64,000 nucleotides of DNA from Angiostrongylus vasorum (lineage: Eukaryota; Nematoda; Chromadorea; Rhabditida; Metastrongylidae). Positions 34,023 through 45,444 of this stretch are shown here, piece after piece (the stretch's first letter is position 1; each line of letters starts with the position of its first letter). A program made the translations under genes and the position numbers. The notes beneath the pieces are model-generated. The model was given only the letters and a program-made list of their open reading frames with translations, did no database searches and was not told where the DNA came from. The stretch spans positions 1,190,001-1,254,000 of the forward strand of contig JADANN010000174.1 of NCBI GenBank assembly GCA_018806985.1. The letters run 5' to 3'.

Positions 34023-34947
34023 CATCCTATATGTGCCATATTCGGTGTTCAACAACTTTTGACGTAGGTATCCACGTGCATTCAAGTTTCCATGAACATC
34101 GACAAGCAAGAAGGTCAGAAGCGGAGGGCGGGGAAGTGTTCCACACTGACATCTTGCGTGTCCGTCGTTCTGATGAGGGCTCGGAGAACGGGCACGGCGA
34201 GTGATGAGCGCTGAATGGGATAATTGAGGTGGTGATTCCATTCGAAATCAGCGCATCGGAACGGACGTCTACACCAGTTCATGCAGATATGCAAATTTAC
34301 TGTGTACCCTATCACATCCAATTCTTAAGCGACTTTAGTCTCACCTTAAGAGACACGCCACCGGAGATTTCATCCTGATCCAGGAGTACTTTTGCTGAAA
34401 GCAGTTCGTTTTGTTTCTATAAAGTGTTTTTCCAAGTGGAAAAAATCGCAGGGCTAGTTATTTAACATTTTTGTTTCCTTGAAATCCGAAGTAAGCAGTT
34501 CTATGGTTTATTGAGTAACCAGTGTGTGCAGTTATTATTGTCCACCATTATATTTGATCAGACAGCAGCTGGCTATCAGCGAAATTAATCAAAGTGTGAC
34601 TAAGAAAAAACGTGACCTCGTTTATCAAAAAGATGAGCTTGACATTCTTGAAAGAATTCAGGCGATGCCAAATAAAGTAGGAGTTATGAAAACGAAGTAG
34701 TAATGGTCTTGAACCCGTGCCGTCACATTTTCCAACGAGAGGCGGCCCAATTTCAACCAATTTCGGTCATTTTGAGTTCGACCCATTAATACATTCAGCA
34801 TACGATCGGCTAAAGAAGGACCGTAATACAAATAAAGGCATTCATTGCGAACGAAAAACGCCTAACTCACCCACATATGAGTAATGAATTGGACCGGTTC
34901 GGTCTGCATGTTTGAGGCGTAGTACTGGTTAAAGGTTTTGCCGATTT
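34023..34947 (-). other. Candidate exons upstream of the unidentified gene
   Basis: Several - strand pieces look coding but were not joined with confidence. 34947-34871 starts after TGTCAG, reads IGKTFNQYYASNMQ and ends at a GTGAGT donor. From 34809, after CTTCTTTAG, the frame reads MLNVLMGRTQNDRNWLKLG. Near 34397-34343 the frame reads KVLLDQDEISGGVSLK before GTGAGA. Around 34290-34115 the frame reads FRCADFEWNHHLNYPIQRSS. They may be internal exons of the gene ending at 31132, but phases between them do not all match. The product is unknown. Confidence 0.3.
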
Positions 34948-35199
34948 CTGACACTCATACGGTTTAGTTATGGCCTGGAATTTATCACGAAGAGAAACTG
35001 AGCACAGAAAAAAGGAGAAGATGGGACAAATTGTAATCACAGTCTGAAAACATTTTTTTGCTCTTAACCGAAAGCTGAAAAAAAATACACAGGTTACAGT
35101 GAAATTTTGAACAATTTTTAAAACAGTATAGAAGAGAGGGTGTTCACCGCTGTTCCTTAAGGAATATCCCATTTAGCCACAACATGATTTTAATTAGGC

Positions 35200-35360
35200 T
35201 TGCTGACGTAACAAATCAACGTTCTTATCCTCCGAGAAAAGTCTTGTACCAACTTGTCGGCGTTGGAGAGAAGGAAACTTAGTGAGCCTTTCGCGTCGGA
35301 TTGAACCAGAGACCACGTTTATATCGGAGGCTAACTCAAACCAGCGAGGTCGCCGCTATG
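35200..35360 (-). mobile_element. S2-like SINE fragment (weak)
   Basis: GTCTTGTACCAACTTGTCGG, then GGCTAACTCAAACCAGCGAGG and GTCGCC resemble the head and adjacent block of S2 in reverse. The match is short and diverged. Confidence 0.35.
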
Positions 35361-35845
35361 GAAAAAATAATATGAAATAATTGGCAATCGTTTGGTTACT
35401 GTAACACTAATGGCTACTAAGGGGTTGCCATAAAAATCATGACATCCAGAAATTCTTCATTATTGAAACAGAGTCGATGGCACAAATACTTCTTTATTTC
35501 TATTATATATTACTTGTAAAGAATATATTGGTCTTGATTTTCCTTCACTGAACATGTAGAACCAACTAATTTGAATGTGTGCGACAGTCCATAATTACTT
35601 TTTAAATCACTACTATTCTTAAGAGTTGAAAGAGTACGCCAGATGGAAATGAAAAGGTACAAGACGACTACATGAAACATAATGTCCATTTTCTCGGGCC
35701 TCCGCGAATTTCTGCTTAAATCGGGAGCGAAACACGGCAGGACGAATGAAAATCCGGTGGCTTATGTGCGTATGACAAGACATGAAATCGTGGAGTGATA
35801 AACAAATATGATAAGCTGCGATCAGGAACTACATAGAGCAGCCAG

Positions 35846-36308
35846 CTATGCATCCACGGAGTCTCCTAGAACAATTAGGAAACGAAGTAGCCTCATAGTG
35901 TTTATCTTTTTCTTGCAATGAAGCCCTGAGAAATCAATTGAATACATAATTATTTGCACCCTAAACTTATTCAACATCATTGCCAATTTTAATAACCGAA
36001 GAATTTGTCGATATAAGGCGAACACTTCGTGGCGAAATTCTCCATATGAGATGAAAAGTTCTATCTCCTGTAGATGTTTCTCGAAAATCATCTGAGCTCA
36101 ATGATAAGAAAAAAGAACGAGTACGTGATGGTGAAAGTCCAAAGGGCAGGATGGGTCTTCTAGATGAGATACCGATGTCGGGTCGAGGATTGGAGCGATT
36201 CGACGACGATGACATCCACCGTCGTCGCCGTGTCTGCGACTTCGCCTCACTAGCTATGAAATGTGGCCACTGAGAAATTGTGAAAACAGTTATACAAAAA
36301 AAAACCAC
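35846..36308 (-). other. Overlapping - strand open frames, possibly a secreted protein exon
   Basis: A 113-codon frame (36308-35967) begins MVFFCITVFTISQW, like a signal peptide, and continues through an Arg/Ser-rich stretch. An overlapping frame (36091-35846) starts at an ATG right after CTCAG and reads EFRHEVFALYRQILRLL. Only one can be real and neither ends in a clean donor, so no product is claimed. Confidence 0.25.
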
Positions 36309-36310
36309 GA

Positions 36311-36815
36311 ATGCTCGACGAAAAAAAGTTGTCTCGAAGTGCGATTGCCACCAGATAACAACAAGAAACGTAGGTTATGTAGATTTTGAAATTTTTGTGC
36401 CCGCCACTTGCTGGTGCAGTCAATCTAACACTTCGATCTAAACGTTTTTCTTCCTCAGAGATCTTGTAGATATCTTCAACAGCAGTTCACCAGCTAATGG
36501 GATGTACGCGTCTTTTTTAGAACAATTTCTGAAGTAATTTCGATGAAGAAATAAGCCTAACATCTACAAAGCTGATCTGAATTGAGGATTAGCGACTGCT
36601 GTTCTGGTTAACATAACAATAACCTCCATTAAAAAAACAAGCCATTTTAAAAACAATAATCGATTAACAAAATCCTACATAAGTGTTTCGCATTGAAAAA
36701 GGATTGTGTAATTCTTGGAACAATCTTCACTTGAGCGGAGTTTTGCTGATTGGACAAAATTGTTTCCTCAGATCTCGAGCTGGTGCATATAAAGGCGTTC
36801 CCACGTCATAAGCAA
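36311..36815. other. Gene-free stretch upstream of a candidate promoter
   Basis: It is AT-rich with no open frame. A TATA-like ATATAAAGG lies near 36787, about 30 bp upstream of the next candidate. Confidence 0.4.
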
Positions 36816-37030
36816 ATGCAATCGTCGGTACTCGTAGAATATCAGAAGGAGGTTTACCATGAGTTCCGGTCTTCTGTGAGTACCGCAGTGGTTTTTAGAA
36901 ATGCTATATAAGGCCTACTCTAACCTATGTTAACGAGTATCGAGCACATCTGGTTGGGGAGCTCACCGAAGACATGAATCTCATGATATGCAAAGTGGTT
37001 GGACATCCAGGATTATTTTCGTTTGCATGA
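36816..37030 (+). other. Candidate very small gene (two blocks)
   Basis: Block 1 (36816-36875) is 20 codons starting MQSSVLVEYQKEVYHEFR and ends at a perfect GTGAGT donor. Block 2 (about 36899-37030) reads KCYIRPTLTYVNEYRAHL, then ELTEDMNLMICKVVGHPG and a stop. The intervening 23 bases end in TTTTTAG but are shorter than any usual nematode intron. A TATA-like box lies upstream. It could also be the first exons of a longer gene. Confidence 0.25.
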
Positions 37031-38105
37031 TAACCGTTAAACTTTTGTGAAGGATATATGCCACAACATTTCCAAAATTGGGAACGCATTTGGGCACTAC
37101 ACTTATACTTTCAAGAAAACCAACATCACACTCGAGTTTTTGATGGTTCTGAAGAGCATTCGCTTGGTAACTATAGAGAATCTCTGTAGCGATCCTTCCT
37201 TTTCGCAGAATGTGCTGTCTTGAAATGAAGTGGAAAGCAACCTCTGTGAATGAGTATGATTTGAAATGTCAACGAGACGGCTTTTAAAATTTTGCTACCG
37301 CACAATTCAACAACAAGCACAATTCATGCCTTTTTGAACCCATCCAACTCTTACAAGCGTTTTTTTTTGTAAAAAAACCAACTCCACCGTGAAGATCAGT
37401 TCTTTCCACCTGTGAGGATTTGACAAAGTTTTGAAGGGTATGACAAGTTTATTTGTATTCTCCTCAAAGTTTCTTGTTTACCACTTCCATACAATGAATC
37501 TGAATAACCACAACGATAAGAAATGTAGCAAGAATCGACATATCAAAACCGACTTTCCTTTAACTTCGGTACGTTTAGTCAACACGGGTTTCAATAAGAA
37601 TCAGTTACTAGTCGAAAAACCAAGGCTGTAGGTTCGGATCATGTCGACGACAGTTAGATTAACCACTTTGTAACGAAACTACTCAATTTCTCGATAACAG
37701 GAGAAAATTTTCCGCTCACTAGAGCATTTCAGAAGTACGAAACCTTGTAGATTTATAGAAGGAATCTTCGTTGTTGGCATTATTGACATTATAATCACCA
37801 TTGAGTATGCTTTCAAATCCAAGTATTTTTGGAGTGAAGATTTCTAAAAAAACTGAAGATATGATTTAAATTTTTTATAATTTTCCGACGGAAGAGTGAC
37901 AGGTGAACAAATGGACGATGCATTGCCACACACCATCGTGTCGTGCTGAATAAAATTCCGTTTTTTTATCATCAATTTTATATTTTACATTTTATTGTCT
38001 ATATTTATTCATTATTTATTTTATTTATGTTTTATTATCAACTCATTATATTTTTATTATTGTTTTGCTGTTCATGATGTGCTGACTGACATAATACTGA
38101 CCGCT
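37031..38105. other. AT-rich gene-free stretch
   Basis: It includes a TTTTATTTAT-rich tract near 37965-38060. No gene or known repeat is seen. Confidence 0.45.
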
Positions 38106-38410
38106 GCACGGTGGATTATCCGTTGAAGAACAACCTATTATCAATGGATAACAGTATCAAGGACAACCGCCCTGTGTTAAAGAGCATCGCCGGGTCAGTA
38201 TGGCTCATTCGAGACAGAAGCTCCATTGAAGAAGATCCAGCTCGATGCGCCACCAAGACGCCACATCGAGAAGAGGGAACAATTGTGGGCCATCGACTCG
38301 GACCGTCAGCTTTGATGAAGACGACACCGTCGAGATGTTAGCTGAATAGAGATCGTTATCAACGTCGTGTAAGCTCAACATTATAAACACATGTTGAAAT
38401 CTTCCTTGTC
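38106..38410 (+). mobile_element. PLE-type terminal fragment, family B
   Basis: It matches 43910-44060 around the hammerhead-like motif (CCATCGACTCGGACCGTCAG versus CCATCAATTCGGATCATCGG, then TGATGAAGACG and the AACGTCGTGTAAGCTC end). No RT remains. It is interpreted as the terminal repeat of a second Penelope-like family. Confidence 0.5.
38307..38344 (+). ncRNA. Hammerhead ribozyme motif, decayed (family B)
   Basis: The order is CAGCT, TTGATGA, AGACGACACCGTC, GAGA, TGTT, AGCTG. Stem I (CAGCU/AGCUG) pairs perfectly and stem II (GACG/CGUC) pairs. The core has two changes from CUGAUGA and GAAA, so it is probably inactive. Confidence 0.5.
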
Positions 38411-38714
38411 CATCCATTCTTGTCCATTTTATTTCGCCTTTAACATATTCACCGTGAAGAACTCATGTGAAGGAAGTGTATCCTATGAGCTCCAAAAGTC
38501 AGGATTTCATTGTAGTAAAACAAGGAAACTTTTTCCTGGAGGTAAAGGTTTTCGGACACTAACAGTTTTTTAGCGCAGTTGATGAAATTCACTACAAACT
38601 GGAACACGCTGATTTAACGCTGAAAGCCGCCACAATTTTCACATCGTATGACGCCAATAGACGCCACATCTCGTGTAAGCGTTAAGCTTTAAGGATCCTT
38701 TATGGGCTTGTCGT

Positions 38715-38850
38715 GTTAGACTTCAGGTGGTGTACTGGATTGCAAGTGAGCCCATAGTTAGGATGACCACAGGTTCGAAGCCTAACTAAGATTCGGGGTT
38801 TTGCTCATTCTTCAGCATCCTTGTGGTTGTACTTTACATAATAATCTACC
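38715..38850 (+). mobile_element. S4-related tRNA-like repeat
   Basis: A tRNA-like head has GGTGGTGTACTGGATTGCAAG and a consensus box B, GGTTCGAAGCC, near 38772. It is followed by TTCTTCAGCATCCTTGTGG, the S4 end. The fold is incomplete, so it is not called a tRNA gene. Confidence 0.55.
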
Positions 38851-39009
38851 ACGAAAAAAAGATTAGGTAGTGACTAAAGGTGAAAACATCGTCAACCTTT
38901 ATTTTCAACTGAGTATCTCTCGATAGTGATTCAATGACATCTCTTGTGGCACTCATCCCCAACATTTCCAAAAAATCCCAAAGACCTACTTTCTTTTCAT
39001 CTCGACAAT

Positions 39010-40660
39010 TAAACAGCAGTTCACTACTCTCTTGATGAGCAAAAAACGAGCTTGTTATTTCAACGTTTATTCATTCGCAATAGTGGTATTTCCAATAATC
39101 GGTAATTTGGTCTTCTTGAGAGCCTGGAAAGGTATAATTGACACCCAGTCTGTTCAGCCGGACACTTTCACAACCTTAGCAGACAAAACTTAATGCTAAG
39201 TTTTTCACTCACATAATAAACAGCTTCTTTAAACGGCCACCATCCTGTTCATCGTAAGCCATCCAGTTATTAAGAGAAGACCATCCACATGATTCCTACA
39301 TGGGTGAGAAATGTGCCTGGCAGAGGTCAAAAAAATTAGCCTGAGGTGCGGCCGAGACCCGCGGTTCATCCTTGGATTTTTGGAATTTATCCGAAACGCT
39401 TCAAGAGTTTTTCGCTCTGAAGTTTTCGATTTCTGTGCGATGATCATGGCTTTTATCTCAAATTCTCCTTCTTTAAGTTTCTGTGTCCTATGCCCGCCTA
39501 GTAGTTTAACTTAAGTTTAGCAACCATATGTTTGCTTATAAGGACCCCACGCTTTACAAGAGATTGGAAAAGCCGTACGCAAACTCTTGCAACCACCTTC
39601 TCTACTGCTAGAGCATATTACGTAATTTTTGCGCCATGCAAAAAATGGTCATACAGGCGGTTGCGGCCTAGCTGGTGACTGAGAGTGTCCAGTGGTATTT
39701 CAATCGCCGCTGCCGAATTCTCTAAACCGGCGGATTTTAGGCAAGTTTTTCTAGTTGCACTTATTTCATTGGAAATAAAGGGCAGGATAATCGAGACCCT
39801 ATTCACGCAAGACATATCTTTTAGCAGAGTCATTTTTCCTCTACACCTATCCGGTGGAGGTAGCGTTTCACAGCCACTGGAGATGGCAATTTGCCGCACC
39901 AATTTCAGGGATTCTTCTACAGTCTTCCTCTGCACAAGGTGGTGATTGCTCGAAACATGTTTCTTTCAAGTCTCCTTTTTTGTGTTTTGGTAATGTAGCC
40001 GTTTTTGGAAAGGTTGATTTGAACGTTTACGAACGGAGCCCAATCATTCTTCTCTTTCTATCGGGTTAAATTTATGCACTCTGACAGATGATTTGGCAAT
40101 TCAAAACAATTGTCCATCTACTCTTGTTGAGCAGATTATGAACTAGTCCTCAATACATTTTCAGTGGAGTACTGGCTGGAAACCGCGTAAAGGGAGCTTC
40201 AGCTTTATACGTGAACGCAATGGAAGGGCTTCGCGCCAGTAGCTGTTCTACAGCCAAACCTCCCATTTGTGCGTGGTATTCCGCAGATCATTGATCATTT
40301 GAAGATTGAGAAGTTTAGACAGTTTTTTAAGAGAGGCGTAAGCTAATAAATCGAGAAACCGTACATGGTTACAGCTCTGTCGTTTTTGGATAAGAAGCTT
40401 GCTGATGGCTTATATTGCGGAATCACTGAGCACGTTTGTATATACTGCTGTAATCTCGAATGACTCCATCACGTACGTGCTGTTAAGACGCGCGTTACGC
40501 AGACGATTCAGGAACAATAGGGTATTCGTGAGGTGGGCTAATATGTGCTTCAGCAACTGGATGAGAATTAGGCTTTACAAACCAGGGTATTCTATCTGTG
40601 GGCACGCCTGCACAGCTGATAACGGATCCAATCTTGAAGCTTGACAGGTCGATTGACTCC
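39010..40660 (-). mobile_element. Penelope-like retroelement PLE-3 (decayed, nearly full length)
   Basis: It has the same block order as PLE-1 on the - strand: the RT region lies in about 40560-40130, the linker in 39960-39650, the GIY-YIG region in about 39620-39510, and the 3' region with a badly decayed hammerhead near 39130-39090. The linker is open as a 105-codon - frame at 39935-39618 (QRKTVEESLKLVRQIAISSG). The rest has many stops. Confidence 0.7.
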
Positions 40661-40711
40661 TGGAGTGTCATAGGGCTGTTTACTATGCTAACAAAAAATT
40701 TATAAAGGATA

Positions 40712-40830
40712 AGAAAAAGACAAAGCTCTCGGCATTGTTCAATCCCTGAGGGATGCGGCATGCATTCGACTTCGTCAAATATCGCATGGATGAATGAAGC
40801 TATATCTAGCCTATGCAGTTACTCCCGGTG
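40712..40830 (-). mobile_element. S1 SINE, tail half
   Basis: The tail blocks CAAAGCTCTCGGCATTGTTC and CCTGAGGGATGCGGCATGC are present and the head is missing. It is inserted at the edge of PLE-3. Confidence 0.65.
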
Positions 40831-41205
40831 GCCGTTGGAGGCTCCGAACAAGGCGAAAGCTCTTAAATGTCAGCTGTTGTGAATGAATAAATGCTGCAGT
40901 ACCGACACTTGTGTTCGCTTTATTGAAGATCTAAACTTCGCTAGTCAAAAAATTAGTGCCTTGTAAAAATATCGAAAGGAAGACCACGAAATATGGCCAG
41001 TACAAGAGCAAAGATAACCTGTGTGTCTGCAAAGAGTTTCCTAGGAAAGGAAATGCGTCTGAAACCGGAAGAAAGGTGGCACGCTTAAGCCATTTTAGTG
41101 TAATTTGTAGAAAAGACCGGACAAATCTTCTCCAACACCAATAGCTGAAAAAAAGAATAATTAAAGACTGAACAGAAGCGTAGCTGTGTAATGATGCGAA
41201 AATGG

Positions 41206-41311
41206 ATGGACAGAAGAGCCATCGTTATGAAGACGACGTTACACGACGCGTTGCTTCCGTCGCCTCCTCAAAGTGGGCTGTCTTCGAAAACAACGATCAC
41301 GAAAAAACGGT
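41206..41311 (+). other. Candidate coding exon
   Basis: From the ATG near 41206 a frame reads MDGQKSHRYEDDVTRRVASV, then SSKWAVFENNDHEKT, and meets a GTACGT donor at about 41312. The wording SSKWAVF resembles SKWELF repeats of SR-related splicing factors, but this is too short to assign. No second exon was joined in phase. The opposite strand is also open over 41630-41268. Confidence 0.3.
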
Positions 41312-41631
41312 ACGTGGACACAAGTGAACAATGTGGGAGACTAGGAAAATTAGCAGACGCTACGTACGGCGTTGTTTTTGCATTTTCGGGCATACAGATT
41401 TTTTCTTTCTTCATCTCTTCATCTTTTTCTCCCACTTCACCGCTTATATACGCATGGTGACTGCGTAGGGGATCTATTGTAGCAGTATACGGAGAGTGCA
41501 GAGGCATAAGCTCAAGTCCTAAGACCATTGGTGTTTGACTGAAATGAACAAAGCGCAAGTATCTGCACCGTAATCTATTCAAGCAGGTTGAACATGTCGT
41601 TTCACAAGCAGGAATCTGGAGACTTTGCATT

Positions 41632-41658
41632 AAGTGTTATGTTATGTTATGTTATAAG
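41632..41658. repeat. (TGTTA)n short tandem repeat
   Basis: Four to five tandem TGTTA units lie just before a GTTATAAGCAG sequence. Confidence 0.7.
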
Positions 41659-41837
41659 CAGTCATCTAGGTGTTATATCCCCACAGTGAAATAAAAAATT
41701 TTTTTGTTTGGATCGTTTTAATAATTATTACAAGGGTGAATTGTATGCGTTACAGACTGTATTGGAGAGGTAACAGAATGATTACAATTGTATGTAAATT
41801 GTGTGAAAGGGAGAAGGGGGTGCCTCCTAGATTGCAA

Positions 41838-42025
41838 TTGGAATCGACTTGACCACCATTCTACGAGATTCACGAGGAAGAAGAAATCCTCAAGCAGCAG
41901 CCGCAACAACAAGTGAAATGTTCGAAGACCTTTGTGGATGACGGATGAGAGGAAAGCGAATCGAACGCAAGAAATGCTGGAGTACAATCAGTAGATGTGA
42001 GATAGGTCATGCAAAATATTTTTAA
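41838..42025 (+). mobile_element. S2 SINE, tail half
   Basis: It starts at the GACTTGACCACCATTCTACG block, continues through TCAAGCAGCAGCCGCAAC and GACCTTTGTGGATGACGG, and ends at the ACAATCAGTAGATGTG equivalent. The tRNA-like head is missing. Confidence 0.65.
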
Positions 42026-42154
42026 AAAAGTGTGCAAGTAATGTACATTCTAGAGATTTCTGCTTATGAGTGATGGTTTCAGAGTGTGTATAAGGTGCTA
42101 ACTCTAAATACCGCTGATTTTGAAGAAAGTGGTTTTGTGCACAGCGTTTACAGA

Positions 42155-42440
42155 GTGCGCGTGTAGTGTAGTGGTTAAAAGTGTCCTACCATACAGACGT
42201 TGTCGTTGGTTTGATTCCATGTCCCAGCGCTCACCATGCCTACCATATCTCCAGGATGGACAAATTGATACCATATTGGTCTCGGCGGATAACGGCACTG
42301 ACTTGGTTTAATAGGAGGCCACAGCAAGCCGCTTTTTAGGTTAAATATGCACTCAATCATCTCTAACGATGCTTGATGAGGTCGAAGGCATGGCGCATCC
42401 GACATTGCCTGGTCAACACCGAGGGCTTTGCCCCTGCCGT
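42155..42440 (+). mobile_element. S1 SINE, full length
   Basis: The head is at 42158-42222 (GCGCGTGTAGTGTAGTGG box A region, GGTTTGATTCCATG box B), the middle (AAATTGATACCATATTGG) at 42260, and the tail blocks (GATGAGGTCGAAGGCATGG) at 42375-42430. Part of the usual tail order is altered near 42420. Confidence 0.7.
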
Positions 42441-43425
42441 TTTACGGAGTTTACAACATCAGTGAAAAGCTATGATAATAAGGGTTAAGACTATATGATT
42501 TGGCACAGGCATACTCTGTGAAGGCTCATTAATAACTGCACACTTTGTGCACGCATAGTCTTTATGCACCACATTCATCTAAATGGAGCTTTCCTCAATG
42601 ATTTCCCGTCCTACTCCGGTGATAAATTGTCCTAAATTGAGGATTTCGATGACCAAGTGCAACAGACCTGCGAGTGGACGATCGTGGACGATCACCAGAA
42701 CCTCTGTGTTGGCTAGGCCATCGGATGATTACAAAAGATGAAAAAAAGCTCCATGTGACGAAGTGAACGGGCAAAAAGAAAATGAAGCGTGTATTTCTCA
42801 TGTAGGTTAATTTGTTCAATGATGGTTGCGCAGCATGTGACTCGCCTCATCGTAGTATGCTAAACTGTGTTACCATTGTATAAAAATCTCGTAGGACTCG
42901 TCACCGGTTGTGAACAAGAAACCCTACAACGGGACGTATTTAGATGGTATATATTGAGTAAAGAAAAATAAAATTAAATATATGCTTTATTCTGTGGCAC
43001 CATTGTGTGGATCTGTGGTGATGCTATTATCGTAGGAATCCTGGAGACGAACATCTCGGTCCTGATCAACTGGGGGAAACTTCATATAATCCGTGTGGAC
43101 ATACCATATCAATATATTGTTTATGGCCAGTGGTACACATCCAGCTAGAAGTTTGTATTGTAGCAGTGAAGGATAAGCAAGGTTCTCGTAACACGAACTT
43201 TGAATACATAAGTCATTTGTTTACTCTAAGACAGTCTGGAAGCTGTTTTTGTATTTTTCGACGACAGCTTATTGTAAGGTCCAGCAAAAGAACAGGAAGT
43301 ATGTCTTAAAATAAACACCAGTAATGACGAGCTTCATTCGTCTAACTATAGATAAAAACCATAATACTTCCTAATATAGAAAGACACGCGCCATGTGGGA
43401 GGCTAGGGTTACCGGAATCCCACGA
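42441..43425. other. Gene-free stretch
   Basis: Mostly AT-rich. The 74-codon - frame at 42819-42595 shows no domain. No repeat is recognised. Confidence 0.4.
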
Positions 43426-43429
43426 TTTT

Positions 43430-43830
43430 TTTTTCGTCCTTTTTTGAAAAAAAAAGAGAAATTTCAAATGACCAGTCTCAACATCTACTTTATGGACTCC
43501 AGTACTCACATTTGATTCGTTTCCTCGCATCATTGTCCACAATAGTCTTCGAACTTTTCGCACGTAGGCTCGAACATTGCTTGAATAGTGTCTTCTTCCT
43601 TATGAATGTCCTTCAGTGCTGGACAAGTCGATTTTTCCCTCAAGTTAGGCTAGCTCTGTTAGAGCGTTGCTGCGAGAATTTGAGGGAGTGAGTTGGACCT
43701 AGACCTGGTAGTCTAGTACCAGTTTTCCGAGCCCGAACGGATGACAAGTTTGGTAAGCGGAGGTAGGGTCGAACTAATACGGTGCTTGTAATGAACGGCG
43801 TCACTACGACTGCGCTACCCGTCCTCCTTA
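43430..43830 (-). mobile_element. S2 SINE, full length
   Basis: The tail is at 43475-43560 (CTCCAGTACTCACATTTGATTCG and the reverse of the GGATGRTGG block). The head is at 43745-43825, with the box A complement near CACTACGACTGCGCTACCCG. It is one of the longer copies. Confidence 0.7.
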
Positions 43831-43909
43831 AGAAGGAAAAAAAATGAAACCATGAAAAAAATAAAGAAAAACTAGAAGAAGGATATGAAGGAAATCAAAA
43901 TCTCAATAT

Positions 43910-44060
43910 ATAATGTTTCAATGCGAAGACGCCACGTGGAGACGAAGAAGAACGTGGACCATCAATTCGGATCATCGGCTCTGATGAAGACGAAGACGTC
44001 GAAACGTTAGCCGAATAAGATTGTCTTTCAACCTCGTGTAACCTTATCAAAGAAAAGAAT
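43910..44060 (+). mobile_element. PLE-type terminal fragment, family B
   Basis: Homologous to the end of 38106-38410. It carries the hammerhead motif below and ends in CCTCGTGTAACCTTATC. Confidence 0.55.
43974..44013 (+). ncRNA. Hammerhead ribozyme motif with canonical core (family B)
   Basis: Reads CGGCT, CTGATGA, AGACGAAGACGTC, GAAA, CGTT, AGCCG. CUGAUGA and GAAA are perfect. Stem I is a perfect 5-bp helix, stem II is GACG/CGUC with an AAGA loop, and the cleavage triplet GUU fits NUH. Stem III is minimal. Confidence 0.75.
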
Positions 44061-44359
44061 ACATTGCAATGTACAGTTAAAAAACTGGACTACCCAATTT
44101 TACGATTAGTATGATTCTCACAACTAATCCTCCATGTATTGTTCGCTTGTGGTCGTGGTCTTTGGAAATGGTATGCGCTGTGACTTATACCCATATTCTT
44201 CTATGAGTAGCAACTCTTCCCCAACTGCGAATACAATTAGTTAGCCTTTTCTACCTTCTTAAGGTACATCTTACTGTGAACATACAGGAAAGTCGCTCGA
44301 GACGCCAGATGTGATGACCCATGACGTCACAAGAAGAGCTACATCTTTATGCGAAAAAA

Positions 44360-44790
44360 AATACTCTGCGAGCGCTCTCTTTGTGTGTGAGGGATGAGGG
44401 GAAAGGTAATGAGCCAGTATGTTTTTTTTAGTTGGCTTTCGTTACCAGTTAGCAATGAGCCGTTCTCGGATGGGTTAATTTGAACGTTCGGATATGAAAG
44501 CCATCTTTTTTTTTGGTTTCTCTTAACTTAGTGTACTCTGAGTTTTCATTTAATAACTCGGAACATTTGCCCATCCCTTCTTCTGTGGAAGCATATAGCT
44601 GGAGACATACATTGCTCTGCTATAGATATTTCGATGATAGAACAACAATCTATTTATCTACTTTGGAATAATCGCCGGAGATCGATTACTGATGCTCCCC
44701 ACTTACACATAAAGGCTAAGGCAAGGCCTCGTGACAGTTGCTGTCCCATTGCGAACCCTCTTATTCTTCATATTTTCTAAAAACCTTCAA
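44360..44790 (-). mobile_element. PLE fragment (RT/linker region)
   Basis: In reverse it matches the PLE blocks around AATTTGAACGTTC (44475) and CATTGCGAACCCTCTTATT (44750). The YIDDCF box region near 44640 is destroyed. No terminal region is present. Confidence 0.6.
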
Positions 44791-45139
44791 TAGAGATGCG
44801 GAAGAGTGAACAGACAAGAAAGATAATCATGTGGATTTTTTGATAAGATTCCTATGATCCTAGCTAGTAATTAGCCATCTTGTCCTCTCACGAGGGCCGA
44901 AGGAGCTGCACCAACGGGGATCGTTGAAACGTGCTGAAAACAAAACGGCGGCTTCGTGGTCAGATATAGAGCTCCTTCATCTGCAGCTCCAGTCACTCTT
45001 TTTCTTTCTCTACATAATGTTTGAACACTCCTGACAATACAATCGACCTGTTAGCATGAAATCCACCCGCCGTATTTACTCTTTCAAAATTAAGCGACAC
45101 TACTTAATGTTTTATCTATTATCTCCTATTTTTTTTCAC

Positions 45140-45225
45140 GTTGGGACATTTGCAAAACTTCGACGGTAGGCCAGATTCGAACCCGCGATTACCCTTTTCG
45201 GGGCTCACGTGTTACCCACTGCACC
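45140..45225 (-). mobile_element. S4 repeat fragment
   Basis: ACATTTGCAAAACTTCGACGG, then AGATTCGAACCCGCGATTACC and TTCGGGGCTCACGTGTTACCC. The box B complement is well kept. Only the tRNA-like part is present. Confidence 0.55.
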
Positions 45226-45444
45226 AGTCAGTTTAATCTTCTTTAAATTAATTTAGTCCTCTCATGATTTTTCAAAAACGTAGTCTTACCATCAATTGGG
45301 TATCAAACTTTTTTTTAGAATTAGGGACGCTCAGACATTAACTTTTCAACACTATACTTCTTGTAAAGTCATTTCTCTCTATGAACATGAATCTCCGTTA
45401 ATTCCGTTTTTGCCTTTCGTATGCGAATATGTCAGCTAACGGGT

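Noticed and set aside
35846..36091. LYR-motif protein (FALYRQILRL)
   Set aside because: The motif is short, no further LYRM-family sequence follows, and an overlapping frame is equally open.
38750..38800. Possible tRNA gene (consensus box B GGTTCGAAGCC)
   Set aside because: No acceptor or anticodon stem can be formed and the flank is the S4 repeat, so it is a tRNA-derived repeat.
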